In this document: positions 1 to 9,163 of the stretch, in pieces | Position numbering within the stretch: position 1 is the first letter of the stretch | Layout of the letters: every line of letters starts with the position of its first letter | Source of the DNA: Corynebacterium sp. | GTDB taxonomy: Bacteria > Actinomycetota > Actinomycetes > Mycobacteriales > Mycobacteriaceae | Length of the DNA stretch: 31,741 nt | Assembly: GCA_030450335.1 (NCBI GenBank) | Contig: JAKDIS010000016.1 | Span: 1 to 31,741 of the forward strand | Direction of reading: 5' to 3' | Program-made: the position numbers and the translations under genes | The notes under the pieces: model-generated | Database searches by the model: none | What the model was told of the DNA's origin: nothing | The model's input: the letters and a program-made list of their open reading frames with translations, nothing else

Positions 1-2
1 CT

Positions 3-1262
3 AGCCCACAGGTGCTCTCACCGAGGATGACAGCGCATGAGCTGTCCGCAATTCTCGACCTCGGGGAACCGGCTGCGGTCATCGTTCCCGAAGGAGCGGG
101 AGCTCTCGCCGGGGCCAGTGCAGTTGCCACCCTTGCCGAACTGTCCACGGCATGGTCGGCAGAGGCAGTTGAGGCGCAGACCGCGAAGTCCTGGAAGGCC
201 CCGGTCTCCGGAGGCTCCACCGGGCGTCCGAAGATCATCATGTCCGGTCGCGAGGCGGTGACCGCGGAGGCCGACCAGACCTTCTGGGGAGTCGGACCGC
301 GCGAGCGATCGTTGATCACCGCCCCGCTGTTCCACAACGCCCCATTGAGCGTGACACTGTGCACGGTCTTCCGCGGTGGAACCGTCTGCCTGCTGGATCG
401 GTTCGACGCCGAGGGGACGCTGGCGGAGAGTGACCGGTTCGCCGCCACCTGGATCTACCTGGTCCCGACCATGATGCGCCGTATCCTCGCCTTGCCCGTG
501 GACATCCGCGAGTCCTACTCGCTGTCGTCGGTGAGGTCATTCTGGCACTGTGCCGAGCCGTGCCCGGCCTGGCTGAAGCGGGAGTGGATCGAGTGGCTCG
601 GTGCCGAGCGCCTCTGGGAACTCTACGCTGGTACCGAGGCGGAGGCTGGATGCACGATCCGTGGTGACGAATGGCTCAACCATCCTGGGTCAATCGGGCA
701 GGTGACCTGGGGTCGAATGGTCCTGCTGGACGACGACGGCAACCAGATCCAGGACCCCGGAGTGCCCGGCGAAGTGTACATGCGTCCCGAGGACGGCATG
801 CCGGCGACGTACCGCTACATCGGTGCGGAACCGAGGACGCACAACGGTTGGTCGTCCCTGGGCGACGTCGGGCACTTCGATGAGGACGGATACTTGTACC
901 TGCACGACAGGCGGTCCGACATGGTCACCGTCGGTGGAGTGAACATCTACCCCGCCGAGGTTGAGGCGGCCATGATGGAGCACCCGGACGTGCTGACTGC
1001 CGTGGTTATCGGCTTGCCCGATGACCGCGCGGGCAACCGGCTGCACGCCATCATGAACACCACGGGGACACGGATCGATGACGAGCAGCTGCTCGGGTTC
1101 CTGACGTCCCGGTTGTCACGTAACAAGGTCCCGCGGACATTCGAGACCGTCGGTGAACAGCTTCGTGACGACGCAGGGAAGGTTCGGCGTCCGGCGCTGC
1201 GCTCCGCACGGCTCGCCGCAGTGTCCGTCGGCGCCGCTGGGACGGAGGGATTGGCGTCATGA
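3..1262 (+). CDS. Acyl-CoA synthetase (AMP-dependent ligase family), 5' end cut by the window
   Basis: Activates a carboxylic acid to its acyl-CoA through an acyl-adenylate. A glycine-rich ATP loop SGGSTGRPK lies about 55 residues after GTG 12, followed by ELYAGTEAE (the YGxTE-like motif), GWSSLGDVGHFDEDGYLYL (A7) and DRRSDMVTVGGVNIYP (hinge). The C-terminal AGKVRRPAL carries the expected catalytic lysine, residue 390 counted from GTG 12. The frame stays open to the left edge, and the first visible residues (SPRMTAHEL) match a segment that normally lies about 100 residues into the family. GTG 12 is therefore probably internal and the N-terminus is missing. The stop overlaps the next start (ATGA), so the gene belongs to an operon with the SDR and thiolase. 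A fatty or aromatic acid substrate is inferred from those partners; the exact acid is unknown. Confidence 0.9.
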   Translation, partial: SPQVLSPRMTAHELSAILDLGEPAAVIVPEGAGALAGASAVATLAELSTAWSAEAVEAQTAKSWKAPVSGGSTGRPKIIMSGREAVTAEADQTFWGVGPRERSLITAPLFHNAPLSVTLCTVFRGGTVCLLDRFDAEGTLAESDRFAATWIYLVPTMMRRILALPVDIRESYSLSSVRSFWHCAEPCPAWLKREWIEWLGAERLWELYAGTEAEAGCTIRGDEWLNHPGSIGQVTWGRMVLLDDDGNQIQDPGVPGEVYMRPEDGMPATYRYIGAEPRTHNGWSSLGDVGHFDEDGYLYLHDRRSDMVTVGGVNIYPAEVEAAMMEHPDVLTAVVIGLPDDRAGNRLHAIMNTTGTRIDDEQLLGFLTSRLSRNKVPRTFETVGEQLRDDAGKVRRPALRSARLAAVSVGAAGTEGLAS

Positions 1263-2071
1263 CCGCCTCCGAGCTCTTCGACATCTCCGACCGGACCATC
1301 CTGGTCACCGGTGGTGCACGCGGCATCGGCAGGATGCTCGCGGAAGGACTGCTGCTCGCCGGTGCGACCGTCCTGATATCCACCCGTAAGGCGGACGCTG
1401 CGGAGGAGGCGGGGCAGGCCCTCGGCGATTTCGGCGACGTCCACGCCATCGCCGCGGACATCTCTACCGAGGACGGGTGCCGCGACCTCGCCGAGCAGGT
1501 CGCCAGCATCACCGATCACCTCGACGGTTTGGTCAACAATGCTGGTGCCACGTGGGGTGCCCCCTTCGATGACTTTCCGGCCCACGCCTGGGACAAGGTC
1601 ATGGGCGTGAACGTCAAGGCCCCATTTTTGCTTGCGCAGCAGCTGCGTCCGCTACTGGAGGCCAGCAGAAAGGGCCCCTCGCGCATCATCAACATCGGGT
1701 CGATCGATGGCCTCGCCGTACCGAATTACGAGAACTACGCCTACTCCGCGTCCAAGGCCGCTGTGCATCACCTCACCAAACACATGGCGGCAACGCTGGC
1801 GCCGTCAATTCTGGTGAACTCCATCGCGCCGGGCCCCTTCCCCACGAAGATGATGAAGTGGGTGCTCGACGACCACGGCGAGGAGATGCGCAACGCCAAT
1901 CCGCTCGGCAGGATCGGCCGGGCGGAGGACATCACTGCCCTGGCGACGTTCCTCCTCGCACCAGCGAGTTCCTTCATCACCGGCACCACCATTCCGCTCG
2001 ACGGCGGGCTGACGTCCACCATGTCCGTCGCCATGTACAGCCCCGAGAACACCGATATCCAGGAGAACTAG
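1259..2071 (+). CDS. Short-chain dehydrogenase/reductase (SDR family)
   Basis: A classical SDR of 270 residues that oxidises or reduces an alcohol/ketone using NAD(P). It shows the N-terminal Rossmann motif TGGARGIG, the NNAG motif, catalytic Ser148 (NIGSIDG) and the Y162-x-x-x-K166 pair (YSASK). The C-terminal LDGG segment is also typical. No membrane segment or extra domain is present. It starts inside the stop of the acyl-CoA ligase (ATGA) and ends 3 bases before the thiolase start, which indicates translational coupling. Between a ligase and a thiolase, a 3-hydroxyacyl-CoA dehydrogenase role is the natural inference, but SDR specificity cannot be read from sequence. Confidence 0.93.
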   Translation: MTASELFDISDRTILVTGGARGIGRMLAEGLLLAGATVLISTRKADAAEEAGQALGDFGDVHAIAADISTEDGCRDLAEQVASITDHLDGLVNNAGATWGAPFDDFPAHAWDKVMGVNVKAPFLLAQQLRPLLEASRKGPSRIINIGSIDGLAVPNYENYAYSASKAAVHHLTKHMAATLAPSILVNSIAPGPFPTKMMKWVLDDHGEEMRNANPLGRIGRAEDITALATFLLAPASSFITGTTIPLDGGLTSTMSVAMYSPENTDIQEN

Positions 2072-2074
2072 ACC

Positions 2075-3220
2075 ATGAGAGAAGCAGTGGTGGTCTCGAC
2101 CGCCCGAACCCCCATCGGCCGTGCCTATAAGGGCGCCTTCCACGACACCCAGGGCCAGGAGCTCGCGGGGCTGGCGATCGCCGAGGCGGTGGAGCGTGCC
2201 GGTCTCGATCCGTCGGACGTCGAGGAGGTCATCCTCGGCTGCGCGATGCAGGAGGGATCCACCGGGTACAACGTCGCACGTCAGGCCGCCTTGCGTGCCG
2301 GGCTACCGGTAACGGTGCCTGGGATGACCGTAGATCGGCAGTGTGCGTCCGGCCTGATGGCGGTAGCTACTGCTGCCAAGGAAATCATGGTCGACGGTCT
2401 GCAGGTCGCCGTCGGTGGTGGGGTGGAGTCGATCAGCCTGGTGCAGAACGAGCACCGCAACACCTACCGTGCGGTCGACCCGTGGCTCCGGGAGAACGGT
2501 CACGACGTCTACATCTCCATGCTCGAAACCGCCGAGAATGTCGCGGAGCGGTTCGGGGTCTCCCGGGAGGAACAGGACGAGTACGCGCTGGAGTCGCAGC
2601 GTCGGACCGCCGCCGCCCAGGAGGCTGGCATCTTCGACGAGGAGATCGTGCCCGCTGGCGGGCTTTCCCTCGACGAAGGCAACCGGCCCACCACCACGGC
2701 CGAGGGCCTGGCGAAGCTCAAGGCGGTGCTCCCTGACCGCGACGGCCACGCTGCCACCATCTCGGCGGGCAACGCCTCCCAACTCTCGGACGGTGCGGCC
2801 GCGGTGGTGCTCATGGAGAAGGACGAGGCGGCGCGCCGCGGGCTGGAGCCCTTGGGCACCTACCGTGGCATCGCCGTCGCAGGCTGTGAACCCGACGAGA
2901 TGGGCATCGGCCCCGTGTTCGCCGTCCCCAGGCTGCTCGAGCAGCACGGGCTCAGCGTTGACGACATCGACCTGTGGGAGCTCAACGAGGCTTTCGCGTC
3001 CCAGGCGGTGTACTGCCGTGACCGGCTGGGCATTGACCCGGGGAAGTACAACGTCAACGGCGGGGCCATCGCCATCGGTCACCCCTACGGCATGAGCGGT
3101 GCGCGCATGGTGGGACATGTCCTGCGTGAGGGCCGTCGGCGCGGAGCGCGGTACGTGGTCGTGACCATGTGCATCGGCGGCGGCATGGGTGCGGCGGGGC
3201 TCCTCGAATTAGAGGGGTGA
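2075..3220 (+). CDS. Thiolase (acetyl-CoA C-acyltransferase)
   Basis: Cleaves 3-ketoacyl-CoA with CoA, or condenses two acyl-CoAs in reverse. At 381 residues it has normal family length and all catalytic residues: nucleophile Cys90 in DRQCASG, His336 in [10 protein letters not shown] and Cys366 in CIGGGMG. The start ATG is preceded by AGGAG at 2061-2065, inside the end of the SDR gene. It is the last enzyme of a ligase-SDR-thiolase series and lies just upstream of a TetR regulator. No enoyl-CoA hydratase or acyl-CoA dehydrogenase is visible here; they may lie left of the window or elsewhere. A degradative role is inferred from this context. Confidence 0.95.
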   Translation: MREAVVVSTARTPIGRAYKGAFHDTQGQELAGLAIAEAVERAGLDPSDVEEVILGCAMQEGSTGYNVARQAALRAGLPVTVPGMTVDRQCASGLMAVATAAKEIMVDGLQVAVGGGVESISLVQNEHRNTYRAVDPWLRENGHDVYISMLETAENVAERFGVSREEQDEYALESQRRTAAAQEAGIFDEEIVPAGGLSLDEGNRPTTTAEGLAKLKAVLPDRDGHAATISAGNASQLSDGAAAVVLMEKDEAARRGLEPLGTYRGIAVAGCEPDEMGIGPVFAVPRLLEQHGLSVDDIDLWELNEAFASQAVYCRDRLGIDPGKYNVNGGAIAIGHPYGMSGARMVGHVLREGRRRGARYVVVTMCIGGGMGAAGLLELEG

Positions 3221-3253
3221 GCGGCTCAGGGAACGTATAGGGTGGAAACCATT

Positions 3254-3895
3254 ATGACTTCGGACACCTTCGGCGTCGACTCCGTCGCCCACGACTCTTC
3301 GCGGCGCGAGATCCTCGACGCCGCTGCGGACGTCTTCGAGAGCAAAGGTTTCGACCGGGCGACGATCGACGACATCGCCGACGAGATCGGTGCGACCAAG
3401 GGCCGGGTGTACTACTACTTCCGCTCCAAGTTCGACATCTACCTCGCCGTCTACGAGAACGGGATGCGCGACGTCCGTCGCACCGTGGAGCCTTACGCCG
3501 CCACACCCGGGACCGGCGGGGAGCGTTTGACGGCGATGTGTGTGGCCCACTTGGTGAACCTCATGGAGCACCTTGGCTACCACAACGCCATTCACCAGGG
3601 AGTCCCCGGTCAGCGATTCGCCGCGTTGAAGGAACGCCAGCGTGATCTGCTCGGCACGTTGAACGGACTACGCGAGGAGTATGAGTTGATGTTTCGCCGG
3701 GTCGTCGAGGAGGGTGTGGCAGATGGTTCATTGCGCGCGGAGGACTCGCGGCTGGTCACCCGTGTGCTGCTGAGCAGCCTGAACAGCACGGCGATGTGGT
3801 TCCATCTGCGGGAGGGGCAGGATCCGGCGGAGGTTCGCGGGCTCGCGGACAAGATCGTGGCGCAGGTTCTCGTCGGCGTCGTGGTGCGGGGCTGA
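3254..3895 (+). CDS. TetR/AcrR-family transcriptional regulator
   Basis: A 213-residue one-component regulator. The N-terminal helix-turn-helix spans roughly residues 12-60: SRREILDAAADVF, then TIDDIADEIGATKG and the recognition-helix end RVYYYFRSKFD. The C-terminal two-thirds is a helical ligand-binding domain with no recognisable specificity. I chose ATG 3254 because GGTGGA lies 7 bases upstream; an in-frame GTG at 3242 would add four residues. A TATAG-like -10 at about 3235-3241 suggests a promoter of its own. It follows the thiolase and precedes the lipase, so it probably controls the acyl-CoA genes and perhaps the lipase in response to an acyl-CoA or fatty acid; this is inference. Confidence 0.92.
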   Translation: MTSDTFGVDSVAHDSSRREILDAAADVFESKGFDRATIDDIADEIGATKGRVYYYFRSKFDIYLAVYENGMRDVRRTVEPYAATPGTGGERLTAMCVAHLVNLMEHLGYHNAIHQGVPGQRFAALKERQRDLLGTLNGLREEYELMFRRVVEEGVADGSLRAEDSRLVTRVLLSSLNSTAMWFHLREGQDPAEVRGLADKIVAQVLVGVVVRG

Positions 3896-3900
3896 CGGGG

Positions 3901-5244
3901 ATGCGTAGGACGCTCGGGGCGCTGCTCGTCCTCGCCCTGGGGATGACCGCCGCGCCGGCGTGCGCCGGCACCGCCCAGCAGGACGCGCCGGTCAGGGCCC
4001 CGGTCACTGCACCGGCGGAGATCCCCACGGTGCAGGACGACGCGTCCTTCTTCAACCTGCCGGATGCCGCCACAGCTGGCGCGGCGTACGCGCCCGGTGC
4101 CCCGCTGAAGCAGCGCACCGTCCCGGCCACCACGGAGGAGTTCGACGCCCCCTTGCAGGTCACGCAGGTGCAGTACCGCACCACCGACACCCTCGGCGAC
4201 CCCGCCGCCGCGGTGACCAGCGTGATCCACCCGCCGGCGTCCGTCGAACCGTCCGGCGACACGGTCATGTACGCCAGCTTCTACGATTCGATGCGTCCGT
4301 CCGACGGGCCGTCGCGTGTGCTGTCGGGCACGGTGGGCGAGGGCGGGGTGATCGTCCTTGCCGAGATCGCCTTCATCGCACCGCTGCTCGCCGCCGGGCA
4401 CACCGTGGTCATGCCCGACATCCAGGGGGAACGCGGCATCTTCGCAGCCGGCCCGGAGTACGGGCAGATCATCCTCGACGGGATGCGCGCGGCGTACCGC
4501 ACGCCGGACGCCGAGGTCGCCGCCGACGCCCCGCTGGCGCTCACCGGCTACTCCGGGGGGTCCATCGGTGCAGGCTGGGCGGCGATCATGGCGCAGGACT
4601 ACGCCCCGGACGTCGCGGAGAACATCGTGGGCGTGGCCCAGGGCGGCACGATGGTGCGTCCCGAGCACAACCTGCGCTACGCCGGGGAGGGCAGCGGCTG
4701 GTCCGGCGTGGTCGGCATGGCGATGGTGGGACTGGCACGCGCCTACGACGTGGACATGGAGCCCTACCTCACGGACCTCGGGCGCGAGGTCTTCGAGGAC
4801 CTGGACCGGGTGGCCATCGGCGAGGCGTCCGACTCCTACGAGCACCTGCGCTGGGACGAGATGATCCTGCCCGAGTACCCCGACCCCGACGCCATCCCCG
4901 AGGTCCGCCACCTGCTCGACGACACCAACATGGGTCTGCGCGACACCCCGGCGTTCCCCCAGCTGCTGGTGCAGGCCGGCGGCGGGGAGGCGGAGGACAC
5001 CCCGCCGCACCCCGAGCTCGGTGACGGCGACGGGGTGATGCTCCTCGGCGATACCCGCTCACTCGCCCGGCAGTACTGCGACGACGGCACGGTGGTCGAC
5101 TACCGTGAGCTGCCCCTCGGCGGGCACGGCCCCGGCGGTGTCGCCTGGGCCGCGCAGATGGTGCCGTGGGTCAACGCCCGTTTCGACGGCGTGGAGCCGA
5201 CCGGCACCTGCGGGGAGGTTCCCGAGGGAAACCCGCTGGTGTGA
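3901..5244 (+). CDS. Secreted lipase (LIP family, alpha/beta hydrolase)
   Basis: A predicted secreted serine esterase/lipase of 447 residues, resembling the secretory lipase family known from Candida and actinobacteria. The first 20 or so residues form a signal peptide: MRR, a hydrophobic run LGALLVLALGMTAA, then APACAGT. The cysteine could mean a lipoprotein, but the lipobox is poor, so signal peptidase I cleavage is also possible. The nucleophile is Ser218 in GYSGG, and the likely catalytic His is in LGGHGPGG near the C-terminus. The ATG is 5 bases after the TetR stop, with only a weak GGGG ribosome site. Its 3' end is 7 bases from the convergent copA end. It may feed fatty acids to the upstream acyl-CoA genes. 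Confidence 0.88.
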   Translation: MRRTLGALLVLALGMTAAPACAGTAQQDAPVRAPVTAPAEIPTVQDDASFFNLPDAATAGAAYAPGAPLKQRTVPATTEEFDAPLQVTQVQYRTTDTLGDPAAAVTSVIHPPASVEPSGDTVMYASFYDSMRPSDGPSRVLSGTVGEGGVIVLAEIAFIAPLLAAGHTVVMPDIQGERGIFAAGPEYGQIILDGMRAAYRTPDAEVAADAPLALTGYSGGSIGAGWAAIMAQDYAPDVAENIVGVAQGGTMVRPEHNLRYAGEGSGWSGVVGMAMVGLARAYDVDMEPYLTDLGREVFEDLDRVAIGEASDSYEHLRWDEMILPEYPDPDAIPEVRHLLDDTNMGLRDTPAFPQLLVQAGGGEAEDTPPHPELGDGDGVMLLGDTRSLARQYCDDGTVVDYRELPLGGHGPGGVAWAAQMVPWVNARFDGVEPTGTCGEVPEGNPLV

Positions 5245-5251
5245 GGCCCGC

Positions 5252-7579
5252 TCAGCTGGCGAGGCTGGAGTGGAAGCCGCGCAGCCGCAGCGAGTTGGAG
5301 ACCACGAAGACCGAGGAGAACGCCATCGCCACCCCGGCGAGCATCGGGTTGAGCAACCCGAAGGCGGCGACGGGGATCAACGCCACGTTGTAGGCGAACG
5401 CCCAGAACAGGTTCCCGCGGATCGTGCGCAGGGTGCGCCGCGACAGGCGGATCGCGTCGACCGCGGAGCGCAGGTCGTTGTTCATCAGGGTGATGTCGGA
5501 CGCCTCGATCGCCACGTCCGTGCCCGCGCCCATCGCCAGGCCCAGTTCGGCGACCGCCAGGGCGGCGGCGTCGTTGACCCCGTCACCGACCATGGCGACG
5601 TTGCGTCCCTCGGCCTGCAGCCTCTCGATGTGCCGGACCTTCTCGTCGGGCATGACCCCGGAGATGACGTTGTCCGGGTCGATGCCGACCTCCGCGGCGA
5701 CGGTCTTCGCCGCCCCCTCGTTGTCGCCGGTGAGCAGCACCGGGGTGAGACCGAGCTCCTTGAGTCCGGCGACAGCCTCGGCGGAGGTCGGCTTCACCGT
5801 GTCGCGCACGGTGACGACGCCGACGACGGTGCCGTCGATCTTGACGACGACGGGCGTGCCGCCGTCCTGCTGCGCCCGCTCCACGGCGAGACGCAGTTCG
5901 TCGGGCAGGGCGTCGGACGGACGGGCGACGGTGACCGTCGAACCGTCCACCGTGCCGGTCACGCCGTGGCCGGCGGTGGTGGCGAAGTCCGTGACGGACG
6001 GGACCTCCGCGATCTCACCGTCCTGCACGGCCTGCTCGGCCGCACGGACGATCGCGCGGGCGATCGGGTGCTCCGAACCGGACTCCACCGCAGCCGCCGC
6101 GGCGAGCACGTCCGTCGTGCCGTTGGCACCGGTGGTGGTGACGTCGGAGACCGACATGACACCGGAGGTGACCGTGCCCGTCTTGTCCATCACCACCGTG
6201 TCCACGCGCCGGGTCGACTCCAGCACCTCCGGGCCCTTGATCAGCAGCCCGAGCTGAGCGCCGCGTCCGGTGCCCACCAGCAGGGCGGTGGGTGTGGCCA
6301 GTCCGAGGGCGCAGGGGCAGGCGATGATCAGCACCGCCACCGCGGCGGTGAACGCCGTGGCCACACCGTGGCCGAGTGCGATGTGCACGATCAGCGTTGC
6401 CACGGCGATGAGAATCACCGCCGGCACGAAGACCTGCGAGATCCGGTCGACCAGGCGCTGCACCGGGGCCTTCTTGGACTGTGCGTCGGTGACCAGCTTC
6501 GCCATCTGCGACAGCGTGCTGTCCTCACCGAGGCGGGTGACCTTGACGAGCAGGCGACCGGAGGTGTTGATCGTGGCGCCGGTGACGGTGGAGCCGACGG
6601 TGGCCTCCACCGGCACGGACTCGCCGGTGAGCATCGACTCGTCCACCGCCGATGTGCCGTCGGTGACGACACCGTCCGCCGCGATCTTCTCGCCGGGGCG
6701 CACCACGACCAGGTCACCGACCGCGAGCTCCTTGACGTTGACGCGGACCTCGGCGCCGTCGCGCAGCACCGTGGCGTCCTTCGCCCCCATGTTCAGCAGG
6801 GAGCGCAGCGCCTCGGAGGAACGCCCCTTCGCCCGGGTCTCGAACCAGCGTCCGAGCAGCAGGAACGTGATGACCACGGCGACGGACTCGAGGTAGATCT
6901 CGTCCATCGTGGAGTCCGAGGGCAGCAGGTGCATCTGCATGGTCATGCCGGGCATGCCGGCGTTGCCGAGGAACAGCGCCCACAGCGACCACAGGTAGGC
7001 GGCCGTGGTGCCCAGGCTGACCAGGGTGTCCATGGTGAATGCGCCGTGGCGCAGGTTTACCAGGGTGGCGCGGTGGAAGGGGGCGCCGCCCCAGAAGTAG
7101 ACGGGCGTGACCATGGTGAGCACCGCCCACTGCCAGTTGTCGAACTGCAGTGCCGGCACCATGCTGAGCAGGACGACGGGCACGGTGATCAGCGCCGAGA
7201 CGATCGTGCGCTTCTTCAGGTCCGCGGCCTCGTCGTCGCGGGCGGCCTCGGTGCGGTCGGCGGACCCGCCACCGCCGGGGCCGTCACTGTCGTCGGCACC
7301 GGCGTCCGCACTGCCCTCGTCGTTCATGGCGAAGGCGTCGTAGCCGGCGCCGCGCACCGTGTCGATGAGTGTGGTGGTGTCGGCCTTGGACGGGTCGTAG
7401 TCGACGGAGGCGGATTCGGTGGCGAAGTTGACCGTGGCGTCCACCCCGTCGAGTTTGTTGAGCTTGCGTTCCACCCGACCCGAGCAGGATGTGCAGGTCA
7501 TGCCGGTCACGCCGAGGTCGAGGTGGATCACGTCGACTGGCGTGGTCTGGACTGGGTGGTTCTCGACTGGGGTGGTCAT
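5252..7579 (-). CDS. copA: Copper-exporting P1B-type ATPase
   Basis: Pumps Cu(I) out of the cytoplasm at the cost of ATP. The 775-residue protein has one N-terminal metal-binding domain with GMTCTSC (Cys29, Cys32), then an acidic, glycine-rich linker and paired membrane helices. A short Met-rich extracytoplasmic stretch (GMPGMTMQM) follows. The TGES actuator loop, CPC metal site (421-423), phosphorylated Asp465 in DKTGT, the HP motif in SEHPIARAI and [11 protein letters not shown] are all present. The last helices carry YN and MAFSS, the signature of the Cu(I) subgroup. It lies 2 bases downstream of copZ and is almost certainly co-transcribed with it from the palindrome-bearing promoter. Confidence 0.96.
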   Translation of the reverse strand: MTTPVENHPVQTTPVDVIHLDLGVTGMTCTSCSGRVERKLNKLDGVDATVNFATESASVDYDPSKADTTTLIDTVRGAGYDAFAMNDEGSADAGADDSDGPGGGGSADRTEAARDDEAADLKKRTIVSALITVPVVLLSMVPALQFDNWQWAVLTMVTPVYFWGGAPFHRATLVNLRHGAFTMDTLVSLGTTAAYLWSLWALFLGNAGMPGMTMQMHLLPSDSTMDEIYLESVAVVITFLLLGRWFETRAKGRSSEALRSLLNMGAKDATVLRDGAEVRVNVKELAVGDLVVVRPGEKIAADGVVTDGTSAVDESMLTGESVPVEATVGSTVTGATINTSGRLLVKVTRLGEDSTLSQMAKLVTDAQSKKAPVQRLVDRISQVFVPAVILIAVATLIVHIALGHGVATAFTAAVAVLIIACPCALGLATPTALLVGTGRGAQLGLLIKGPEVLESTRRVDTVVMDKTGTVTSGVMSVSDVTTTGANGTTDVLAAAAAVESGSEHPIARAIVRAAEQAVQDGEIAEVPSVTDFATTAGHGVTGTVDGSTVTVARPSDALPDELRLAVERAQQDGGTPVVVKIDGTVVGVVTVRDTVKPTSAEAVAGLKELGLTPVLLTGDNEGAAKTVAAEVGIDPDNVISGVMPDEKVRHIERLQAEGRNVAMVGDGVNDAAALAVAELGLAMGAGTDVAIEASDITLMNNDLRSAVDAIRLSRRTLRTIRGNLFWAFAYNVALIPVAAFGLLNPMLAGVAMAFSSVFVVSNSLRLRGFHSSLAS

Positions 7580-7581
7580 GG

Positions 7582-7791
7582 CTATGCCTTCACGGTGTAG
7601 CCGGCCTCGGCGACGGCGGCGGCGACCGCGTCGTCCGTCACGTCCTCGCCGGTGACGCTGACCGCGCCGGTGGGCAGGTCGACCTCGACGGAGGTGACGC
7701 CGGCGATGTCGCCGACCTCCTCCTCCACGGAGGCCTTGCAGTGACCGCAGGTCATGCCTTCGACGGTGTAGTTCTTGGTGACGGTGGCCAT
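7582..7791 (-). CDS. copZ: Copper chaperone, heavy-metal-associated (HMA) domain
   Basis: A 69-residue single-domain HMA protein that binds Cu(I) and hands it to CopA. The metal motif GMTCGHC has Cys15 and Cys18, and the rest fits the short ferredoxin-like fold. The start ATG at 7791 has AGGAG close upstream on the minus strand. It is the first gene of the copZ-copA pair. The leader lies about 40 bases downstream of an ATACCCC/GGGGTAT palindrome of the CsoR operator type. No csoR gene is in the window, so the regulator would act in trans. Confidence 0.95.
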   Translation of the reverse strand: MATVTKNYTVEGMTCGHCKASVEEEVGDIAGVTSVEVDLPTGAVSVTGEDVTDDAVAAAVAEAGYTVKA

Positions 7792-7833
7792 GGTGTTCTC
7801 CTTGCCTTCAATGTTTCTGACATCTTCGACTGT

Positions 7834-7850
7834 ATACCCCTATGGGGTAT
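7834..7850 (-). promoter_or_regulatory. CsoR-like copper operator upstream of copZ
   Basis: Perfect 7-base inverted repeat ATACCCC-TAT-GGGGTAT. G/C tracts flanked by ATA/TAT are typical of operators for the Cu(I)-sensing repressor CsoR. On the minus strand it sits between TTGCCG and a possible -10 TATACA (spacer 15, short), so a bound repressor would block polymerase. It lies in the divergent gap between copZ and the Old Yellow Enzyme gene. Confidence 0.75.
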
Positions 7851-7913
7851 CCGGCAAGGGGTGTGTCCGGGATCATCCGGGAATACCGCCGCCGCACACC
7901 AGGTTGACCGGAC

Positions 7914-9032
7914 GTGACTTCGACATCAACGACTGCAACGACCGCAACTGAAACCACCGTGAACTCCCTCTTCGACCCGCTGGACGCCGGCGCACTGCAC
8001 CTGAACAACCGGGTGACCATGGCCGCGCTGACCCGCCAGCGTGCCGGGGAGGACGGCAACCCCACCGACCTGCACGTGGAGTACTACCGCCAGCGTGCCA
8101 GCGCGGGACTGGTGCTCACCGAGGGCACCTTCCCCGCCTTCAGTAACCGCTCCTTCCCCGGTCAGGCCGGCATCGCCACCGACGAGCACCGCGACGGGTG
8201 GGCCCGGGTGGCCGACGCCGTCCACGCCGATGGCGGCACCCTGGTCATGCAGATCATGCACGGCGGGCGCACGTCCCACCCTGACCTGCTGCGCGGCGGC
8301 GAGCCGGAGGCACCGAGCGCACTTGGCACCGGTGGTCCGGTCCGCGGTTTCTCCGGCAAGCTCGACGGTGTGGTGCCGCGCGCCCTGGCCACCGACGAGA
8401 TCCCGCGCATCATCCAGGAGTTCGTGGACGGTGCACGTCGCGCGGTGGACGCCGGCGTCGACGCCGTGGAGATCCACGGCGCGAACGGCTACCTGCTGCA
8501 CGAGTTCACCGCCGCGTCCTCGAACCACCGGGAGGACGCTTACGGCGGGTCGCCGGAGAACCGGGCGCGACTGACCGTGGAGGTCGTGCGTGCGGTCGCC
8601 GAGGAGATCGGCGCGGACCGTACGGCGCTGCGCATCTCCCCGGAGCACGGTGTGCAGGGCGTGCCGGAGGACGACCGGGAGGACGTCCTGGCCACCTACG
8701 GTGCCCTGCTCGAGGGCATCCGCGACGTGGGGATCGCCTACCTGTCGGTGCTGCACGCCGACATCGACGGTGACCTGGTCGCTGAGCTGCGCGCGCGTTT
8801 CGGCGGGGCGTTCCTGCTCAACAGCGGGTTCGGACAGGTGACCCAGTTCGACGAGGCACGCCACATCGTCGAGGACGACCTGGCGGATGCGGCGGTTGTG
8901 GGCCGTCAGCTCATCGCCAACCCGGACCTCGTCCGGCGCTGGAAGGACGGACTGGAGCTCAACGAGCCGGACTCCTCGACGTTCTACGTGGGCGGTGCCC
9001 ACGGGTACACCGACTACCCGTTCGTGGGGTAG
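7914..9032 (+). CDS. Old Yellow Enzyme-family NADH:flavin oxidoreductase (alkene reductase)
   Basis: An FMN enzyme of the NemA/OYE family that reduces electrophilic C=C bonds using NAD(P)H. It has NRVTMAALTRQRAG near the N-terminus, QIMHGGRTSHP, the substrate/FMN motif HGANGYLLHEF, SSNHREDAYGGSPENRARL, and the typical end FYVGGAHGYTDYPF. Full length is 372 residues from GTG 7914. The first 15 residues are low-complexity Thr/Ala/Ser, and the family normally begins at SLFDPL. GTG 7959 is therefore an alternative start, though the ribosome site is better at 7914. It diverges from copZ across 122 bases holding the CsoR-like site, so metal control is possible but unproven. Confidence 0.93.
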   Translation: MTSTSTTATTATETTVNSLFDPLDAGALHLNNRVTMAALTRQRAGEDGNPTDLHVEYYRQRASAGLVLTEGTFPAFSNRSFPGQAGIATDEHRDGWARVADAVHADGGTLVMQIMHGGRTSHPDLLRGGEPEAPSALGTGGPVRGFSGKLDGVVPRALATDEIPRIIQEFVDGARRAVDAGVDAVEIHGANGYLLHEFTAASSNHREDAYGGSPENRARLTVEVVRAVAEEIGADRTALRISPEHGVQGVPEDDREDVLATYGALLEGIRDVGIAYLSVLHADIDGDLVAELRARFGGAFLLNSGFGQVTQFDEARHIVEDDLADAAVVGRQLIANPDLVRRWKDGLELNEPDSSTFYVGGAHGYTDYPFVG

Positions 9033-9048
9033 CGCTCAGGCGGGCCCG

Positions 9049-9078
9049 GAATGATCTCGGTGACCCCGTGGATCATTC
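9049..9078. terminator. Hairpin in the convergent gap, possible terminator
   Basis: Perfect 8-base inverted repeat GAATGATC/GATCATTC with a 14-base loop, starting 17 bases after the Old Yellow Enzyme stop. There is no T-tract, so intrinsic termination is uncertain; an operator is the alternative. Confidence 0.45.
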
Positions 9079-9102
9079 TGACGACCGGGTAGGGCCGGCA
9101 CA

Positions 9103-9128
9103 TTGATGTCGGGCGCCATCGACATCAA
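9103..9128. terminator. Second hairpin in the convergent gap, possible bidirectional terminator
   Basis: Perfect 9-base inverted repeat TTGATGTCG/CGACATCAA with an 8-base loop GGCGCCAT. It is placed between the convergent Old Yellow Enzyme and dprE2 stops, where a terminator serving both strands would be expected. Confidence 0.5.
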
Positions 9129-9163
9129 GTTGAGCCGCCCGACGCCATGCCGTGCTGCGCGCT

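Noticed and set aside
3796..3900. Longer N-terminus of the lipase
   Set aside because: Would overlap the tetR coding region and bury the signal peptide; ATG 3901 starts directly with a signal sequence.
5105..7600. 831-residue plus-strand frame
   Set aside because: Lies wholly antisense to copA, and its composition (His/Asp/Gly/Val/Arg-rich) is what reversing a GC-rich gene gives. copA has every family motif.
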